From: Molanna angustata
Taxonomy: Eukaryota > Arthropoda > Insecta > Trichoptera > Molannidae
NCBI GenBank assembly: GCA_963576475.1
Contig: OY754990.1
Span: forward strand, 9,406,921-9,470,920
DNA: 64,000 bases
Direction of reading: 5' to 3'
A model generated the notes under the pieces. That model did not search any database. It worked only from the letters and a program-made list of their open reading frames with translations, and had not been told where the DNA came from. Below, in pieces: positions 35,418-47,792 of this stretch. Both the position numbers and the translations under genes were made by a program. Numbering within the stretch: position 1 is the first letter of the stretch; every line of letters starts with the position of its first letter.

Positions 35418-36479
35418 TTATTGATTTAAATTTACTTTCAAAACCAACTCCAATATTTTTTTCATTTATTTAAATTTAAACATTTCATTATATACATTAT
35501 AACAAAGTAATGTGTTATTGAGTCATGAATTAACTGAAGTTAAAACAAACTACCACTATGCCACATGGATCAGCATTAGTCGCTATGCAAAAACAATTGA
35601 TTGGAGCAGAATATTAATAAAATCTAAAAAAATGTAAATAGATGTTCTCTCTGCCCTATGATAAATATAATATGATATATAATAAATAGAATTTACAAAG
35701 CGCCGTTTAATATTACAAGATCACTCCAAGGGCGCTGTAGCTTATTTGTTGGCTCTACGAAACAAGGCAGTCTTAAGAAGTCTTTCGGCATGTCCAACGG
35801 ATCATCGTCATTTTATCACTTTTCATCGTCTTTTAACGCTCGCAAAAATAAGTATGACATGCTGCAAATAAACAAAACGTGATTAGTATCCTCATTTTAT
35901 ATTATTATACTCAAAGAAAAACGTCATGTTTCATTGTTTGAAACGTCAAATTCATGAAATATTAAGCCTCCAACGACGAAAAGTCGAAAAATTAACAACG
36001 AATGTATAAACAAGTTAAATACAAAAATAAATAATAAATTTGGTTAGTAATATGTATGAATATTGTACAAGATAAATAATACACACCTTGTAAATGATTA
36101 TGGATGAAATAATTCAAGTAATTAGTCAATTTTACAATATCCAACTCGCGTGCATAGAAAATATAGAAGTAAATTCGTCGCGTGATTTGACAGGAGATAA
36201 CTCTTATTCTACAAATAAATAAATAATTTTAACCCCGAGTATTTTATTGGGGTTAAGACAACGAAAGAAAATTCGATTACAAAATACCAAAAATATACAT
36301 ACATTGGTGTTAACGAGCTAAATCCACAGATAAAATAGTACTTAACTCCTTTCTTCTCCTCTGGTGTTTATACAAAATCAAGGAGCAGAAGTAAAATATC
36401 TGTGTGGGAAGTAAAATATCAGAAGTAAAACTTCATATTGATATTGTATGTGTCTATAAATACAAGTTTTTTTACTCTC
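35418..36479. other. Spacer with LINE 3' UTR fragment at 35640-35780
   Basis: On the minus strand, GGAGTGATCTTGTAATATTA then AACGGCGCTTTGTAAATTCTA resembles the 3' ends at 57960-58020 and 61800-61860, so it is a piece of the same L2-like LINE tail. Nothing else is recognised. Confidence 0.5.
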
Positions 36480-36805
36480 CGCTTCTATCTTCTTCAAGGG
36501 GTAGGCAGTGAGAACCGAGCACCGCATTCTTCTACCTTGACACATATCACATGGCAACAATAACATCTCACATAGTTCAGCAATGAGGTTCACCACCCAT
36601 TCTGAATAATAGTGCCTTTTTAAGTGAGACGAGACTGGTGTGTGGGTATACACAGATATGTTGTGCTCCCTTTTATAAGGCAATGCACACCCGCACACCT
36701 TTCGCTGGTTACCCCACATTGTGGGATATGCCGTGATGGTATGAATGAATGAATGAATGACACATATCAATCGCCTCGTCAACAGTGATACATGCTCATA
36801 CATGC
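36480..36805 (-). pseudogene. LINE Pol end split by a SINE-like insertion
   Basis: Minus-strand pieces at 36770-36805 and 36480-36549 give '..VDEAID' and 'MCQGRRMRCSVLTAYPLKK', matching the end of the LINE at 40103-40540 ('VDEAINACQDRKMWRSVLSAYPAK'). The two pieces are separated by the insertion at 36550-36757. Confidence 0.7.
36550..36757 (+). mobile_element. SINE-like retroposon with (GAAT)n tail and 12-bp target duplication
   Basis: TGACACATATCA flanks it at 36538-36549 and 36758-36769. The 208-base body ends in (GAAT)n. A second copy in reverse orientation lies at 39362-39583. No coding frame is seen, and there is no clear tRNA head; it may instead be a truncated LINE end. Confidence 0.85.
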
Positions 36806-36844
36806 TCATTTTACTAGTAATGCAAAAATTTTGTACATCATTTT

Positions 36845-37036
36845 ACTATACAAAGGTCCCGGGTTCGATTCCCGGTGGAGACACAGTTTATAATTGTGTT
36901 TTCAGTCTGGATCTGTGAGACGATTAATATCGCAAGTCCCCAGAATGTGGCAACTTGTTATTGGGTGCGTGTTAAATTAATATTTTACATAGCACCTGTG
37001 AGTTGCCCGATAAGCAATATTAAATAAATAAATAAA
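36845..37036 (+). mobile_element. tRNA-derived SINE, 5'-truncated
   Basis: CCCGGGTTCGATTCCCGG is a perfect T-arm with pol III box B. It is followed by a non-tRNA body and an (AAAT)n tail at about 37020-37034. Box A is absent, so the copy is cut at its 5' side. Confidence 0.75.
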
Positions 37037-37723
37037 CAGATACAATGTAGAAAGTGCATACTATGAGTTTTGTTAAAAAAAATTGTGGGTGTGGTGTATT
37101 GTAAAAACTTTTGTCCTCTGGGGATCTAAAATTTGTGTAAGAATCTAATTAAAATGTACTCAAAAACATTTAGAGATTGTCAACCTTTCAAGAAGAAAAA
37201 AAGTACACTTACTATGTAGTTGAGAGTTTAGCGTTGGCCACAACCCAATCGTTTTATTATACGTTTGATAATAAAGTCGTTATTTGTGCAACGCGGTCCA
37301 ATCCCAACATATAAATAGCTCCCAACAATAAGAAAGTTTTTTTATTAGAAATGTTATGAAATTTCAATTCTCAAAGTTTTCGCCCCCACGGCCACATCTC
37401 TCTCCTTGTCTTACTCGTTCTCCAAGTATATTACTTTTTGAACTTCCACTTTATATCATCTGTATCCCTCAATTCATTTGTTATCTTCATAATGGATATA
37501 ACTCATCCAAAGAGTTTCTCCACGGGACGCTGACTCCGCGATTCATGGGACAGATTGGGGCGGACGTATACCCGATAAAGTTTCATCGAAAATATTTGAT
37601 CGTCAGTGAATTATTTCATCGACGTGTAAGTGTAAATGTTACGCTAGTGTAGGTTTGATTCCATGCGTCGCATGTGTTTTAAATTTATAAAAACAGTTTG
37701 CTATTTTTAAACGGTAAATCAGT
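37037..37723. other. Spacer with no convincing gene
   Basis: A 98-codon frame at 37356-37652 matches no family I recognise. No repeat structure is seen. Confidence 0.4.
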
Positions 37724-38288
37724 AACCGTCTTACTTATAAACGTAAACTATCTATAGTACCTGGTAATAGAGCGTGATTAACGTAAAAGTTTACTTATAA
37801 ACCGTGACTATCTTTATTACACCTTAATTTCATATACGTCAAGTTAAGACAGGTCGAGAGGTAGTTTAACGCTTGACTAACGCGTCATAACAAATATTTC
37901 AAAATGGCGGATCTTTCACATATGTTCCGACGCATATTTGAGATTGACAGAAAAATTTAATATTTTAGAAGATTTTCCTAGTTATTCTTCATCGCAATCG
38001 TGTTTAATTTGACTCAACACGGCACAACGCGGTTTTCGTTTTCATTTTTCGATGTCAGCTATCCAAAAATTACATGCAATTTTCTATTTTTTGACATCTG
38101 TGAAGCCAATGCGGCCATACGAAAAAAATAAATTTGGGTGTTCGTAAACAATTCGGTGAAATAGTTAGTCATATCTTAGTATACGTTTATAAGTAAGATT
38201 TTTTAATACCGATCTTAATTATTTTAGTCGTGTTTATCTAGTTGCGCGTTAAGTAAGCTATTAACGAAATCTAATAAGTAAGATCGTT
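37724..38288 (+). mobile_element. MITE family M, complete copy
   Basis: Termini AACCGTCTTACTTAT and AACGATCTTACTTAT (inverted) enclose 565 bases. Further subterminal copies of the TTACTTATAAAC..TATC motif lie inside. Other copies are at 21763-22731 and 38296-39968. No coding frame is seen. Confidence 0.8.
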
Positions 38289-38387
38289 AGAGTATAACCG
38301 CCTTACTTATAAACTATCTATAGAACCTGGTAATAAAGCGTGATTAACAAAATAGTTTACTTATAAACCGTGACTATCTTTATTACG

Positions 38388-38663
38388 TCTTCACATCCCT
38401 CATTTCCCCCCATATTTCCTACCCCTTCATCTCCAATCAAAATCCTTTTTAATTATTTATTTACATTGTATAATTTTATTTTTTGATAAGCTTTCATCTA
38501 TATATTCTGTTTTTTCTGTTTTCTCATCTACCTATTTTATTCTGTTGTTGATTAAATTTTTAATTTTTGGATAGTAGTTTTGGCGCATGTTTTATTTTTA
38601 CTGTTTTTGTATATTTTTCTTTTTTGGTCGCTGTTTCTGTCCCAAATAAATAAATAAATAACA
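38388..38663 (+). mobile_element. Retroposon 3' end with (AAAT)n tail
   Basis: A T-rich body ends in CCCAAATAAATAAATAAATA. It interrupts MITE family M between TCTTTATTAC and ACACCTTTATTTAG. It is probably a LINE 3' untranslated region. Confidence 0.6.
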
Positions 38664-38889
38664 CCTTTATTTAGTAAACGTCAAGTTAGGACGGGTCGAG
38701 AGGTTGTTTGACGCTTAACTAACGCGTCATAATTCAAAATGGCGGATCTTTCACATATGATCCGACGCATATTTGAGATTGACAGAAAATTTTAGTCCTT
38801 ATAATAAGGTTTTTCTTTGTTATTTTTCATCGCACTCGTGTTTGAATTGACTCAACACTTTCATTTTTTCATTTTTTAATGTCAGTTAT

Positions 38890-39706
38890 TGTAAAATATG
38901 TTTATATATTAATTATATAAAAATTAAAAACAATGAAATGTATAGCAGTGACATCTGTGGAGGTTGGGTTGTGGCTTATAGCTAGGATCAGAACCGTTCC
39001 ACAGGTTCTTCTTTCTTAAAGTGTAAAAGCTTAAGAAGGTGATATATAGATGTCAGTGGTTCATTACTGTTGCTATGATAATAATGATTAATTAAAATAA
39101 TTATTATTTAGTGAAAGGCTTATTATTGTATTGAAAACTTATTTATTGCATGGGAACAATAAAAAGTTTAGGTAATGAATGAAAATTTAACATAGCGGTT
39201 ATTCTAGGAACATTCCTCTGTTAAACAGTATCAATTCTGAGTCTACTTGTAAATTGTACATATTATATTTAATGTGTTGTAAATATATTGTAATTTAGTA
39301 AAAATTACACGAGAAAGTCTTTGTTAAATTACAACTCCCAGATTTCCACGACAAGGAAAAAATGGTCTCATTCATTCATTCATTCATTCATACCATCACG
39401 GCATATCCCACAATGTGGGGTAACCAGCGAAAGGTGTGCGGGTGTGCATTGCCTTATAAAAGGGAGCACAACATATCTGTGTATACCCACACACACGTCT
39501 CGTCTCACCTCAAAAGGCACTATATTCAGAATGGGTGGTGAACCTCATTGCTGAACTATGTGAGATGTAATAATTGTTGCCTGTTGTATTTTCGATTACC
39601 CGCCTCTTACGGGTCACTCGAAAACAATAATAGAAAAGAGTGGAAGCACTATTCTAAGCCGATGCCTCAAAAAGAAGTCTCTCTTGAGATATATAGAGAG
39701 ATTCCA
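38890..39706 (+). mobile_element. Possible solo LTR with target duplication
   Basis: The insert starts TGTAAAATATG and ends GAGATTCCA, so it has TG...CA ends, and is flanked by CAGTTAT at 38883-38889 and 39707-39713. Without the SINE-like copy inside it is about 600 bases. It contains AATAAA but no coding frame, consistent with a solo LTR; another type of non-coding element is possible. Confidence 0.5.
39362..39583 (-). mobile_element. SINE-like retroposon, second copy
   Basis: Near-identical reverse copy of 36550-36757, with a (CATT)n run at its plus-strand left end (39372-39392). Confidence 0.8.
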
Positions 39707-40102
39707 CAGTTATCCATAGATTACTTGCATTCATCTATTTTTTGACATCTGTGAAACCAATGCGGCCATATGAAAATAATAAATGATGGGGTGTTCGTAA
39801 ATAATTCGGTTATTTACGAAGTTCGGTTCGACTAACTAGTTAGTCACATCCTAGTATACGTTTATAAGTAAGATTTTTTAATACCGATCTTATCTATTTT
39901 AGTCGTACTTATCTATGTAGTTGTGCGTTTAGTAAGTTATTAACGAAATCTAATAAAGTAAGACCGTTAATATTTATTATCCAAAGGTATTGATAACAGC
40001 AGACAAAATGGTACTTGTTGGATATACAGAGAAGGGAAAATTGCACACACACACACAGATACATTGTGATGAAACTTTCAGAGTACAATCTAAGCATGAT
40101 AC

Positions 40103-40540
40103 ATACATACATACATACCATCACGCCATGTTCTTTGCGGGGTAGGCAGAGAGAACCGAACGCCACATTTTTCTATCCTGGCACGCATTTATCGCCTCGT
40201 CCACATTCATGCATCGTCTCATACATGTTCGTCTGTTGCTCACACTTCTAACATTTCCGTCTTTCAGAATATCGTTCACATGGTCGTTCCATCCCTTTCT
40301 TGGGCGTCCCCGACCTCTCATTCCATTCCTTTCCGCTCTGTATATTTTCTTTGTCAGGCGCTCCTCATTCATTCTCCCCATGTGACCAAACCATCTCAAT
40401 GTGTTCACCTTCATTCTAGTAATGACATCTTTCTTCAACTTACATTCTTTCCTTATGTCCTCATTTCTTACCCTGTCATACATCGTTCTATTGCAAATTC
40501 TTCTTAACGATCTCATTTCAACTGCATTTATTCTGCACGC
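40103..40540 (-). pseudogene. 5'-truncated LINE Pol end with target duplication
   Basis: The minus-strand frame reads 'NAVEMRSLRRICNRT', then 'DRVRNEDIRKE', 'LRWFGHMGRMNEERLTKKIY', 'RGRGRPRKGWNDHV' and 'ACQDRKMWRSVLSAYPAK', the closing part of RTE/CR1-like LINE polymerases. A (GTAT)n tail marks the 3' end. CATGATAC flanks it at 40095-40102 and 40541-40548. The host sequence around it resembles 10310-10400 in the hAT-like element. Confidence 0.88.
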
Positions 40541-40548
40541 CATGATAC

Positions 40549-40989
40549 TTGTTGATAATGTGCAATAAAAATATAACCTTAAAAATTGGGAATTCATAAC
40601 ACCCCAATTTGACCCATTGTTTTACTGATCTTAACTATTTTTGTCGTAAGAGTATAATGTATACCCAAACACCCCAAATTGAATTGAAATTTCATAAATA
40701 TGTTAAACAGTGTGTTTTAAAAAAAATACCCTCAGTATTTTCGACGCTTCCATAATATTATATCCAGTATATAAATTCCCCTTTAATAATATAAAAACTC
40801 TCATTTTTTTTCAGCTTTTTTTTAAATTACTCCATAACTTTGTGTCATAGAGAAGTATATCGTTTAGGAGCTTAAAGTGTGGATAAAGTGAATGATCGAT
40901 AAAGTTTTTTCATTTTAAGTCAGGTTTGTTCTTAAAATGCAAAAAATTAACAAATTTTGGGTTTCCGATAGTTGAAATAATGTTTAAAC
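40549..40989. other. Spacer before the satellite
   Basis: AT-rich. 40549-40640 resembles 10350-10400 (the GTGCAATAAAAA... and AATTCATAAC words). No gene is seen. Confidence 0.45.
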
Positions 40990-43425
40990 CCTTATTAACG
41001 AACTCGATAGTTACTCTTACTAACACGTAATATTGTGTTGTGCATTGGGCGGTTTTAATATATCATGTTTACAGTCACTAGATTTAGCGTTATATGCCTA
41101 TAAGTATAGTTACCCTTACTAACACGTATGTAACTTCATAGTTCATCAAGCGGTTTTAATATATCATGTTTTCAGTCACTAGATTTAGCGTTATATGCCT
41201 ATAAGTATAGTTAGCCTTACTAACACATATGTAACTTCATAGTGTATTAGGCGGTTTTAATATATCATGTTTTCAGTCACTAGATTTAGCGTTATATGCC
41301 TATAAGTATAGTTACCCTTACTAACACGTAACTTCATAGTGTATTAGGCGGTTTTAATATATCATGTTTTCAGTCACTAGATTTAGCGTTATATGCCTAT
41401 AAGTATAGTTACCCATACTAAAACATATGTAACATCATAGTGTATTAGGCGGTTTTAATATATCATGTTTTCAGTCACTAGATTTAGCGTTATATGCCTA
41501 TAAGTATAGTTACCCTTACTAACACGTAACTTCATAGTGTATTAGGCGGTTTAAATATATCATGTTTTCAGTCACTAGATTTAGCGTTATATGCATATAT
41601 GTATAGTTACCCTTACTAACACGTAACTTCATAGTGTATTAGGCGGTTTTAATATATCATGTTTTCAGTCACTAGATTTAGCGTTATATGCCTATAAGTA
41701 TAGTTAGCCTTACTAACACATATGTAACTTCATAGTGTATTAGGCGGTTTTAATATATCATGTTTTCAGTCACTAGATTTAGCGTTATATGCCTATAAGT
41801 ATAGTTACCCTTACTAACACGTAACTTCATAGTGTATTAGGCGGTTTTAATATATCATGTTTTCAGTCACTAGATTTAGCGTTATATGCCTATAAGTATA
41901 GTTACCCTTACTAACACATATGTAACATCATAGTGTATTAGGCGGTTTTAATATATCATGTTTTCAGTCACTAGATTTAGCGTTATATGCCTATAAGTAT
42001 AGTTACCCTTACTAACACATATGTAACATCATAGTGTATTAGGCGGTTTTAATATATCATGTTTTCAGTCACTAGATTTAGCGTTATATGCCTATAAGTA
42101 TAGTTACCCTTACTAACACATATGTAACTTCATAGTGTATTAGGCGGTTTTAATATATCATGTTTTCAGTCACTAGATTTAGCGTTATATGCCTATAAGT
42201 ATAGTTAGCCTTACTAACACATATGTAACTTCATAGTGTATTAGGCGGTTTTAATATATCATGTTTTCAGTCAATAGATTTAGCGTTATATGCCTATAAG
42301 TATAGTTAGCCTTACTAACACATATGTAACTTCATAGTGTATTAGGCGGTTTTAATATATCATGTTTTCAGTCAATAGATTTAGCGTTATATGCCTATAA
42401 GTATAGTTACCCTTACTAACACATATGTAACTTCATAGTGTATTAGGCGGTTTTAATATATCATGTCTTCAGTCAATAGATTTAGCGTTATATGCCTATA
42501 AGTATAGTTACCCTTACTAACACATATGTAACTTCATAGTGTATTGGGCGGTTTTAATATATCATGTTTTCAGTCAATAGTTTTAGCGTTATATGCCTAT
42601 AAGTATAGTTAGCCTTACTAACACATATGTAACTTCATAGTGTATTAGGCGGTTTTAATATATCATGTTTTCAGTCAATAGATTTAGCGTTATATGCCTA
42701 TAAGTATAGTTACCCTTACTAACACATATGTAACTTCATAGTGTATTAGGCGGTTTTAATATATCATGTTTTCAGTCACTAGATTTAGCGTTATATGCTT
42801 ATAAGTATAGTTAGCCTTACTAACACATATGTAACTTCATAGTGTATTAGGTGGTTTTAATATATCATGTTTTCAGTCAATAGATTTAGCGTTATATGCC
42901 TATAAGTATAGTTAGCCTTACTAACACATATGTAACTTCATAGTGTATTAGGCGGTTTTAATATATCATGTTTTCAGTCAATAGATTTAGCGTTATATGC
43001 CTATAAGTATAGTTACCCTTACTAACACATATGTAACTTCATAGTGTATTAGGCGGTTTTAATATATCATGTTTTCAGTCAATAGATTTAGCGTTATATG
43101 CCTATAAGTATAGTTAACCTTACTAACACATATGTAACTTCATAGTGTATTAGGCGGTTTTAATATATCATGTTTTCAGTCAATAGATTTAGCGTTATAT
43201 GCCTATAAGTATAGTTACCCTTACTAACACATATGTAACTTCATAGTGTATTAGGCGGTTTTCATATATCATGTTTTCAGTCACTAGATATATAGTTTTA
43301 TATAGTTTTCTATAGTTTTTATCATATAGTTTTTCTTACTATCATGTTATTTCATTGTGTATTAAGCGGTTTTGATATATCATGTTTTCAGTCACTTGAT
43401 TAAGCGTTATATTATGCCCTCTTAG
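40990..43425. repeat. 101-bp satellite array, about 23-24 units
   Basis: GCGGTTTTAATATATCATGT recurs every 101 bases, or every 96-97 where ATATG is missing after AACAC. Units contain AGATTTAGCGTTATATGCCT. Early units read CAGTCACTAG and later ones mostly CAGTCAATAG; TTACCC and TTAGCC variants alternate. The outermost units are diverged, as expected at array edges. Confidence 0.95.
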
Positions 43426-44382
43426 TAATAAAGTATTCAGTTTGTTTGTTATCCAATGTTATTTTCCTGTAAAAGGTTGGCTTTGAGAAAAATACACCTT
43501 AGAAAAATATATATTGTGCTAAGTATATTTATGGCTCGACGGTGAACCGTAACGTTAACCGGTCAATCTATAAGTAATTCGGTTCCGGGAAGGACTATTG
43601 TTTTAAAAATTGATCCCTATAAATCATTAATTTATTTATACTGCACAACACAACAATCTATAAATACCCACAAACAAACTTATAAATTGTGGCGAATAGT
43701 CAACATAAGTAGGTACTTAGAAAGTACATCAATCTTCAAGTAGTTTATAAAAACGTGAGGAGAGGTCATCGACCACCAGTATCGACTGTACAACAATATT
43801 CTTTTTAATGTTATGTACCTACAACGAATCGAACATAGTAATTGAGTGTTCAATGACCTTGTGTTTGTTAATGAGCCTCGATGATGAGGTATAAAAGCGA
43901 ACTACCGATACATTCATTATCTCTTTAAGTACCTGGTCTACAAGTTTTAGTGTAGCTTTCGCGCGCGTGTTATTTTCAATTTACGAAACTGTTATTTTAA
44001 TTTACCCACTAACTGTAAATATTAAATGTAATGGTACATGTACCCGAGTATTTAATATTGCCCTCTGCGAATAAGTCGTCTTATTATTGTGACTTGTTTA
44101 GCTAAGATCAGTTTACAAATTCAAATTCAGTAAAGTTTCACTTTACTTAGTGGACAGAATCTGTAACAAACACGTAACAATAGGAAGCAATTCGGGTGCC
44201 TACTCTAACTGCATTCTCTTTAGGAGTCAAGAATCAATTCTAGACCAAACAGAGTTGAGCCCTGCTTGGTTCGGAATTTACTGAAAGCACCTTAAGGGTC
44301 ACTCATAGGTCCTCGGATCGGTCTTTCCAGAAAGTACCTTAAACCTTAGGGGATCCAGTCTACAAAATAAACAGATTAAATG
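43426..44382 (+). other. Promoter-like or LTR-like segment
   Basis: From TGTGGCGAATAG (about 43687) to AACACGTAACA (about 44180) the segment starts TG and ends CA. It has TATAAAAG at 43890-43897 followed by a CATTCATTATC initiator-like site, as an LTR would. I could not find a matching second LTR or a clean target duplication, so this stays tentative. No coding frame is seen. Confidence 0.35.
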
Positions 44383-44694
44383 CATAGAATAATAATAAAA
44401 CTATAGAATACTCATTCCTATACAATACCTCGCTGAAAAGGTGAAGCCGTTTTATTGGCCGGCTCGTGTCAATATATGTATGACTCTGCTGGTAGACATT
44501 GTTTGTATAGTACTACTCGTTTTGACTGCGTAAATAATTTTGCAAGCAGTTAAAAAAATACTTATTTGGATAACGTATCACGCAGACGGCCAAATGATTA
44601 CTGAATGCTCGTAGCAAAATGTTGACCAAATTAGTCAACATAAAGCAGTCGCGTTTACTGCAGGCTAAAGAGTATTCTATATTATTATTCTATG
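44383..44694 (-). mobile_element. MITE, copy 2 (CATAGAATAATAATA termini)
   Basis: Reverse-orientation relative of 17584-17891, with the inner blocks GCCGTTTTATTGGCCGGCTC, then TGACTCTGCTGGTAGACATTG, and both terminal repeats kept. Confidence 0.8.
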
Positions 44695-45049
44695 ATTACA
44701 CGTAAATATATTATGGTGGGGAAATTGAATATTTTTATAAATATTTTGAACTAAAGAAAATAATAAGCATAATATGAATACTTTTCACGATTTCTCATGT
44801 TTCAACAGGGACGCCTCTGTCTGCCAGAAATATGTATTGTTGGCAAACTTTTGAACATTTCTCATTTTTACAAATAAAAATAAAACACAAAATGATATCT
44901 CTAGATATTATAAATATTTAATCCTAAGTGGCACTTAAGATCTCATTCATAATAAAGTTTACAAGATATTCTACTTTTTTGTATTGGAGAGGCTTTTAAA
45001 TCCAATGTATTAAATTTTATATTTCACTAACACCTCTTAACAATACCTA

Positions 45050-45849
45050 ACTATAATTACCAATAATATAAATATGATTTAACATTGTGACTTTCCACTA
45101 TTACTATAGCAGTGCTGGAGAGTATAGAAACATCACTAGGAAACTTACAGTATACAATCTCCACATGATACTCACAGACAGAGAATTATCAATAATATAG
45201 ATATGGTTAAACATTGTGAATACATGACTCTCCACTATTACTATAGCAGTACTGGAGAGTATAGAAACATCACTAGGAAACTTACAGTATACAATCTCCA
45301 CATGATACTCACAGACAGAGAATTATCAATAATATAGATATGGTTAAACATTGTGAATACATGACTCTCCACTATTACTATAGCAGTACTGGAGAGTATA
45401 GAAACATCACTAGGAAACTTACAGTATACAATCTCCACATGATACTCACAGACAGAGAATTATCAATAATATAGATATGGTTAAACATTGTGAATACATG
45501 ACTCTCCACTATTACTATAGCAGTACTGGAGAGTATAGAAACATCACTAGGAAACTTACAGTATACAATCTCCACATGATACTCACAGACAGAGAATTAT
45601 CAATAATATAGATATGGTTAAACATTGTGAATACATGACTCTCCACTATTACTATAGCAGTACTGGAGAGTATAGAAACATCACTAGGAAACTTACAGTA
45701 TACAATCTCCACATGATACTCACAGACAGAGAATTATCAATAATATAGATATGGTTAAACATTGTGAATACATGACTCTCCACTATTACTATAGCAGTAC
45801 TGGAGAGTATAGAAACATCACTAGGAAACTTATAGAATACAATCTCCAT
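45050..45849. repeat. 137-bp tandem array, about six near-identical units
   Basis: GGAGAGTATAGAAACATCAC recurs at exactly 137-base steps, and the inner units look the same base for base. The first unit and the last few bases are diverged. Each unit holds the inverted pair CTCTCCA...TGGAGAG. The identical 65-codon minus-strand frames are by-products of the repeat. Confidence 0.95.
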
Positions 45850-47792
45850 TTAAGGATTGTACTTGCATATTATCATATGATATTTTTAGTGTATTTGTCG
45901 AAGCAGTTATTTGGGTAAAACGTGAAAACTTGTTTGAGCACATACCTACCTGATTCTGTCGACGTTTCACGAGTGATGAAAAGATAAATCTAACAAAGGT
46001 TACAATTTAATTTGGTTAAAGTCTGTGATGTTATTTTTAATGTCATAAGTAAACACATAAATTGAATGGAAATCATCTAAAAAAATCATTTAAATAAACG
46101 CTGGACAACTCAAACTTTGTAATTTTACATTATTTGTAATTTATAATCTTTCTTTTTAAATCTTGACGTATGAAACCTACGTTGTATCCATCCAAATCAG
46201 CACCAAATCGTTACATGATAAAATTTTGGTCATATTGAATATTAAGTAATCTTTGAATTTTGATTGAAATATTTGGAAGGAATTCTGTTCGGTAAATAAG
46301 GTAACCCTTCCAACCCTTTCCTCTCCCAAAAGTAATGCTATATATCTTCGAGATACTAAGGTAATTTTGGATTAGAAACGATATGGTATATCAATAACAG
46401 GATATGTATACAATGTGAACAATGGCGGGTTTATTTACATAAAGCTGATTTTTCCAAACAAACTAACCAACATGAAGCCATAAATAGTTTAGTGGTAGGT
46501 ACATACATGAGCCATAAAGTTGAAAATTCCTGTATAATGGTTTTCTTAAAAAATACAGAAAACGCAAAAAACGTTTCAATAGTTGCTTAGCGATAAATAA
46601 TGACATTTTATGTTTTTAAAATGATAAATGTTACATATCAATACACAAGATATTAATAAAAATTAAGATATTATTAAATTCAAGCAAAAAACTGAATTAT
46701 AAAATTCATTTTAGAGAGATTTGCAAGTGACTATCGTGTTATAGAGAGATTTGCAAACCAACAAGTGAGTTTTAGAGGAGTTTGCAACCAAATCATATCA
46801 AATTCATACTAAAAATTAGATCATGTGATCAAAATGCTTGTCTGCTATTGGCCGAAATTCATTATAGAGCGATTTGCAAACAAACCCTTGTATTATAGAG
46901 GATTTTGAAACTCATTGTATATTTATTTTGACTTTTTTAGTAAGATATAGATGGATTTGTCGCACAATAATGGAATTAATAGAGAGTGAATCAATTTCTC
47001 TACAAATGTACATTCACACCTTATTTTTGTCAATGTTTTGCAACTATATGACTCACATATTGAATGTAAAATCACAGGAAAAAAGAAAGAAAAGAGATAG
47101 AGGTTTTTGGAGGAGAGAGAGGATGGGTAGGAGTGTCATTTAAAATTTGTTAGACAGGTCGATTTGGATTAATTACAGTTAGGTCATATTACATATTTAT
47201 GTGGTCGATTAAGAGTTATTACAGTAAATCAAAGGTTATGGTCTTGGAATAGAGTGAAAGCAGAACAGCGTATCAAATAATAATAATAGTAAATTTTATT
47301 TAGACGCCAAAAAATATAAAAATTAATACATCCAGTATAAACAAAAAGTATATCATTTTTTTAACAATAAGTATGGTACAAAGTATGACGTACATACGGA
47401 CTGTCATATTATTTTTAAGAAATAACCTGACTTACCTACTCCTGGAAGAAAAATGAGAGAGTACAATCCCTTTCATGTAGGATTTATTCCCATGATATTA
47501 AAATTATGCTATCGGGCTGCATTTTTGTCTGCGTGCAACACTGTTGCGCAGCCGCCATAGTAAATACGGTGGTGACGGCTTCCTTTTTTTTTCTTTCGGA
47601 GCTAACGGAGGCGGCCAAAAAAATGTCTGCGGACATTACTTAAGAAAAAAAAAGCGCTGTCGTGCCTATATTTTATTTCAATGTTGTGATTGTCCTAATG
47701 GAACTAGTTTGAAAAGGGTGAGTCTCCATATTAATTATAAAAACATGTAAAACTAGGGAAATATTAATATTTTTTAACTATGTATTCAGCAC
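45850..47792. other. Spacer with short imperfect repeats
   Basis: The words TTATAGAGAGATTTGCAA(AC) recur irregularly at 46710-46920. A 68-codon frame at 47544-47750 with a Cys-rich stretch (QCCDCPNG) followed by GGTGAGT could be an exon, but nothing else supports it. Confidence 0.4.

Larger units (their letters stand above)
38296..39968 (+). mobile_element. MITE family M, second copy carrying two nested insertions
   Basis: It begins AACCGCCTTACTTAT seven bases after copy one and ends AAGTAAGACCGTT at 39968. The MITE sequence is broken at about 38388-38663 by a retroposon tail and at 38890-39706 by an LTR-like segment, which itself holds a SINE-like copy. Confidence 0.8.

Noticed and set aside
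40990..43425. CRISPR-like regular repeats
   Set aside because: Units are head to tail with no unique spacers, and the genome is eukaryotic; it is a satellite.
45104..45849. Five identical 65-codon frames
   Set aside because: By-products of the 137-base repeat, whose length is not a multiple of three; no coding signal.
47544..47750. A host exon with a Cys-rich stretch followed by GGTGAGT
   Set aside because: No second exon, promoter or family match could be seen; kept only as a note in the spacer entry.
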